Source: an uncultured Alphaproteobacteria bacterium (lineage in GTDB: Bacteria > Pseudomonadota > Alphaproteobacteria > Geminicoccales > Geminicoccaceae). From it: a stretch of DNA of 48,496 nt. The notes below the pieces were generated by a model. It saw only the letters and a program-made list of their open reading frames with translations. It had not been told where the DNA came from and ran no database searches. Each line of letters begins with the position of its first letter. Position 1 is the first letter of the stretch. Shown here piece by piece: positions 46,674 to 48,496 of this stretch. A program made the translations under genes and the position numbers. The stretch covers positions 1 to 48,496 of the forward strand of contig CALBAK010000030.1 in the NCBI GenBank assembly GCA_937926445.1, read 5' to 3'.

Positions 46674-46889
46674 ATGAAGAAAGTTGTAATTGGCGTCTCG
46701 TTTTCTGCATTGACTCTCCTTCTTGCTTCGGCGGCATCGGCTGGCGATTACAGGCTGTCCGAGCTTCAGTTGGACCGGATCACGGCATCGGGCGGGCAGA
46801 TCGCGTCGATCGGCCCGGCGAAGGCGAAGAACGCCGCTTCGGTTCGGTCTCACGGCAAGCGTCGCAGCGCCGGGCGCGGCTTTTTCTGA
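46674..46889 (+). CDS. Small secreted basic peptide of unknown function
   Basis: 71 residues from ATG 46674 with GGTGGG upstream. MKKVVIGVSFSALTLLLASA is a clear Sec signal peptide, with cleavage expected after ASA at residue 23. The mature 48 residues begin GDYRLSELQLDRITASGG and end in a Lys/Arg/His-rich tail (SHGKRRSAGRGFF). The LSxxQLDxITASGG block resembles a motif I recall from many tiny exported alphaproteobacterial proteins, and also the end of leader regions of modified peptides, but I do not recognise a named family. The start of the gene is clearly AT-richer than its surroundings (30 of 60 bases G or C in 46681-46740). It has its own promoter candidate and a strong terminator, so it is probably expressed alone and well. 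Confidence 0.65.
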   Translation: MKKVVIGVSFSALTLLLASAASAGDYRLSELQLDRITASGGQIASIGPAKAKNAASVRSHGKRRSAGRGFF

Positions 46890-46976
46890 CCGTTTCGAGC
46901 AGCACTCGGCACGGCGTCGGTTCGCTTTTCGGTTGAAGGTGGCGGTCGACCGCCTCGACGGTCGTCCGCCGGGGTC

Positions 46977-47010
46977 GGGCGGAACGAGGTGGTCTCGTTC
47001 CGCCCGATTG
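46977..47010 (+). terminator. Strong intrinsic terminator of the peptide gene
   Basis: GGGCGGAACGAG (46977-46988) pairs perfectly with CTCGTTCCGCCC (46994-47005) over GTGGT, followed by GATTGCTTTC. A 12-bp stem about 90 bases after the peptide stop. Confidence 0.7.
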
Positions 47011-47093
47011 CTTTCGAGCGGCTCGTTCCGAGGCGCCGATCGAAGGTGCGCTAACCCCCTCTTTCGTGTTCGTTCGCCGTAGAGGTGCCGTTT

Positions 47094-47128
47094 CCGCCGG
47101 AGACCCTCGTGTCTCCGGCGGCGCGTTT
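47094..47128 (+). terminator. Second strong hairpin
   Basis: CCGCCGGAGAC (47094-47104) pairs perfectly with GTCTCCGGCGG (47111-47121) over CCTCGT, followed by CGCGTTTCC. Only 88 bases beyond the previous hairpin. Either a back-up terminator or the end of a separate short RNA from 47006-47093. Confidence 0.55.
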
Positions 47129-48496
47129 CCGTCCGAGCGCCCTCGAAGACATTCGTCGGGCCATTCGACCGCGCCGGTCGTCCGGCGTTTCGTATCGGCT
47201 GCGCCCCGTCGACGGAGAGGCGGTCGTCGCGTCCTTCGCCCTGGATCTCCGAGACGGAAGCGCTTGCTCCAGCCCGCACCGCGCCGCGATCTTCGGGTCG
47301 ACGCTCGGCGCTCCGCCGCCACCCGGTCCGCCCCGAGCGATGTTGCGCACCCGTCGCCTCCGGCCTGCGCCGCCGCCCCCTTCGATTTCTCGAACGGTCG
47401 GCGGACGCTCGCCCCCCGGAAAGCGAAGGCGCTTCGAGGAGAGAGCGAGAACCGGCGCGGGGCGCGAATGCGCTCGTCCTGTCCTTCCCGTCCGCCCCGC
47501 TTCCCGACCACGCCCCCCGCCGGCCCGCTCGCTACGGAAGTGCCCCGAATTTCGGCCGACCGCGCGGAAGCCGCGGGCGAATCGCGCCGCAGGTTGCGAC
47601 GGCTGGCCGGACGGCTCGCCCGTTTCTCCGGGGCGCACGTTCCGGCCGTGCGAAGGAACGCTTCGCCGGGCGGCGCCTCGGTCCGCGCGGACCCGCACGG
47701 CGGGCCCCCGACCTGCAGGGTTCGGAGGATCTCGAAGCGCGCCCTCTCCCGCACCGCCGGGCAACCGATCCCGCCCGCGACCACCGGCCGAAGCAGGCGC
47801 CGGCCCGGCGCGGACCGAGGAGCCCGGCAGGAAGCACTTGGAGAGCTCCTGCACGGCGTGCATGTCGGTCGCGTGCGTTTGGGACGCGCCGCTTCGGGCG
47901 GCGGCCGGGCCTGCCCGGTGGCCGGCGGACGGTCCGACCGGCGGGCGGTGCGGGTGCCTGCCGAAGCCGGCCCCACCGTCTCGAGACGGGTCCCGAAGCC
48001 GAGCCGCTCCACACGCTCTCCCGCGTCGGGCCCGACCGGCCGTCCGGTCGCGAACTGCGGCGACGAGTCGGCCGATGACGAGGCCGTGCGGCACCGCGAC
48101 CTCCATCCGATGTCCGACGGGGCGATTCTCTACCGCAGCCTCGGTTGACGAGGCGTCGACCTGCCCTCGGACGGCTCGCGGGTCGTCGGCGAACGGCGTC
48201 AACCTTTCGTAGACGAAAACCGCCAAGGCTCCGGGCATGCGCGGGCGATCTCGACACCCTCCCTCACGCCCCCGGGCAGCGTCGCCCGCGCTTTCGGGGC
48301 CCGCTTCTCGTCCCGGCCTGCCCCGCACAGGCTGTCCGGTGGACACGATGGTGCCCGCCTCGAGCGCGAGCCCGCTCGCCCGTGCGGGCGCCGAACCGAG
48401 CTGCGCGGTCGGGCGGCGGGGCCGGGCAGGAGGTTCGTCGCAGCTCGTTCACCCCGCCGGGAAGCGGCGGCCGAGCTTCCCCGCTCCCGGCTCTCG
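47129..48496. other. 1.4 kb with no convincing gene
   Basis: Long open frames exist on both strands, but all are Arg/Pro/Gly/Ser/Ala-rich and lack hydrophobic cores, as GC-rich noncoding DNA gives. One short minus-strand piece near 48120-48240 reads VYERLTPFADDPRAVRGQV and then VGHRMEV, faintly like a RelE/ParE toxin, but lacks the central strands. It may be a remnant. No repeats, tRNA or mobile-element ends seen. Confidence 0.45.

Noticed and set aside
47051-48346. 431-codon minus-strand and 375-codon plus-strand open frames in the right-hand tail
   Set aside because: Both are Arg/Pro/Gly/Ser-rich without any domain-like text, overlap each other, and show no ribosome site. Stop codons are simply rare at this GC content.

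Overview
The window is very GC-rich (most coding stretches have third positions almost all G or C) and encodes a Gram-negative, aerobic alphaproteobacterium. The signs are the block DUF3576 lipoprotein-leuS-lptE-holA, the order cytochrome c-kdsB-pheA, a ppiC-argJ-mutT group, a Suv3/MgpS-type helicase followed by an S4 protein, and two Gram-negative porins. I cannot name the genus; a Rhodospirillales/Geminicoccales-like lineage is a guess.

Layout. 1-923: the N-terminal part of htpG, leaving the window on the left, with a heat-shock-like promoter. 1085-2481: a decayed patatin-like membrane protein. 2570-7320: helicase, Hsp15-like S4 protein, PLP-binding YggS protein and a JmjC oxygenase. 7495-10699: two tandem homologous porins and a third outer-membrane-type protein, separated by hairpin terminators. 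10802-15511: DUF3576, leuS, lptE and holA, closely spaced or overlapping. 15802-17031: a UbiH-type monooxygenase. 17032-24440: a region of decay holding an unreadable stretch, an MscS channel gene broken by an amber codon and a 25-bp tandem duplication, a redoxin, an MFS transporter, and a GGDEF-EAL gene with several lesions. 24554-28280: guaB and a sugar-acid dehydratase. 28428-34126: a complete yejABEF-type peptide/microcin C importer. 34194-37324: hisN, a membrane cytochrome c, kdsB and pheA. 37550-40932: a coiled-coil membrane protein with six 11-residue repeats, then an MmeI-like single-chain restriction-modification enzyme whose middle is much AT-richer than its ends and whose reading frame is cut by a TGA at a probable Trp codon. 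41005-46357: mutT, argJ and ppiC (minus), a SpoU methyltransferase and an iron alcohol dehydrogenase (plus), and a DUF2892 membrane protein (minus). 46674-46889: a small, AT-richer gene for a secreted basic peptide, followed by two very strong hairpins and about 1.4 kb in which I find no convincing gene.

Two themes stand out. First, housekeeping genes are intact, whereas several accessory genes (patatin-like, MscS, GGDEF-EAL, restriction enzyme) are broken, mostly by changes that fit G-to-A or C-to-T mutation plus small indels. Assembly error must be excluded, but the pattern looks like ongoing gene loss. Second, the two clearest signs of foreign or fast-evolving DNA are the specificity half of the MmeI-like enzyme and the secreted-peptide locus. 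I see no CRISPR array, tRNA, rRNA, insertion sequence or prophage, and no multi-gene system that I can defend as wholly new. The peptide locus with its hairpins is the best candidate for something undescribed.
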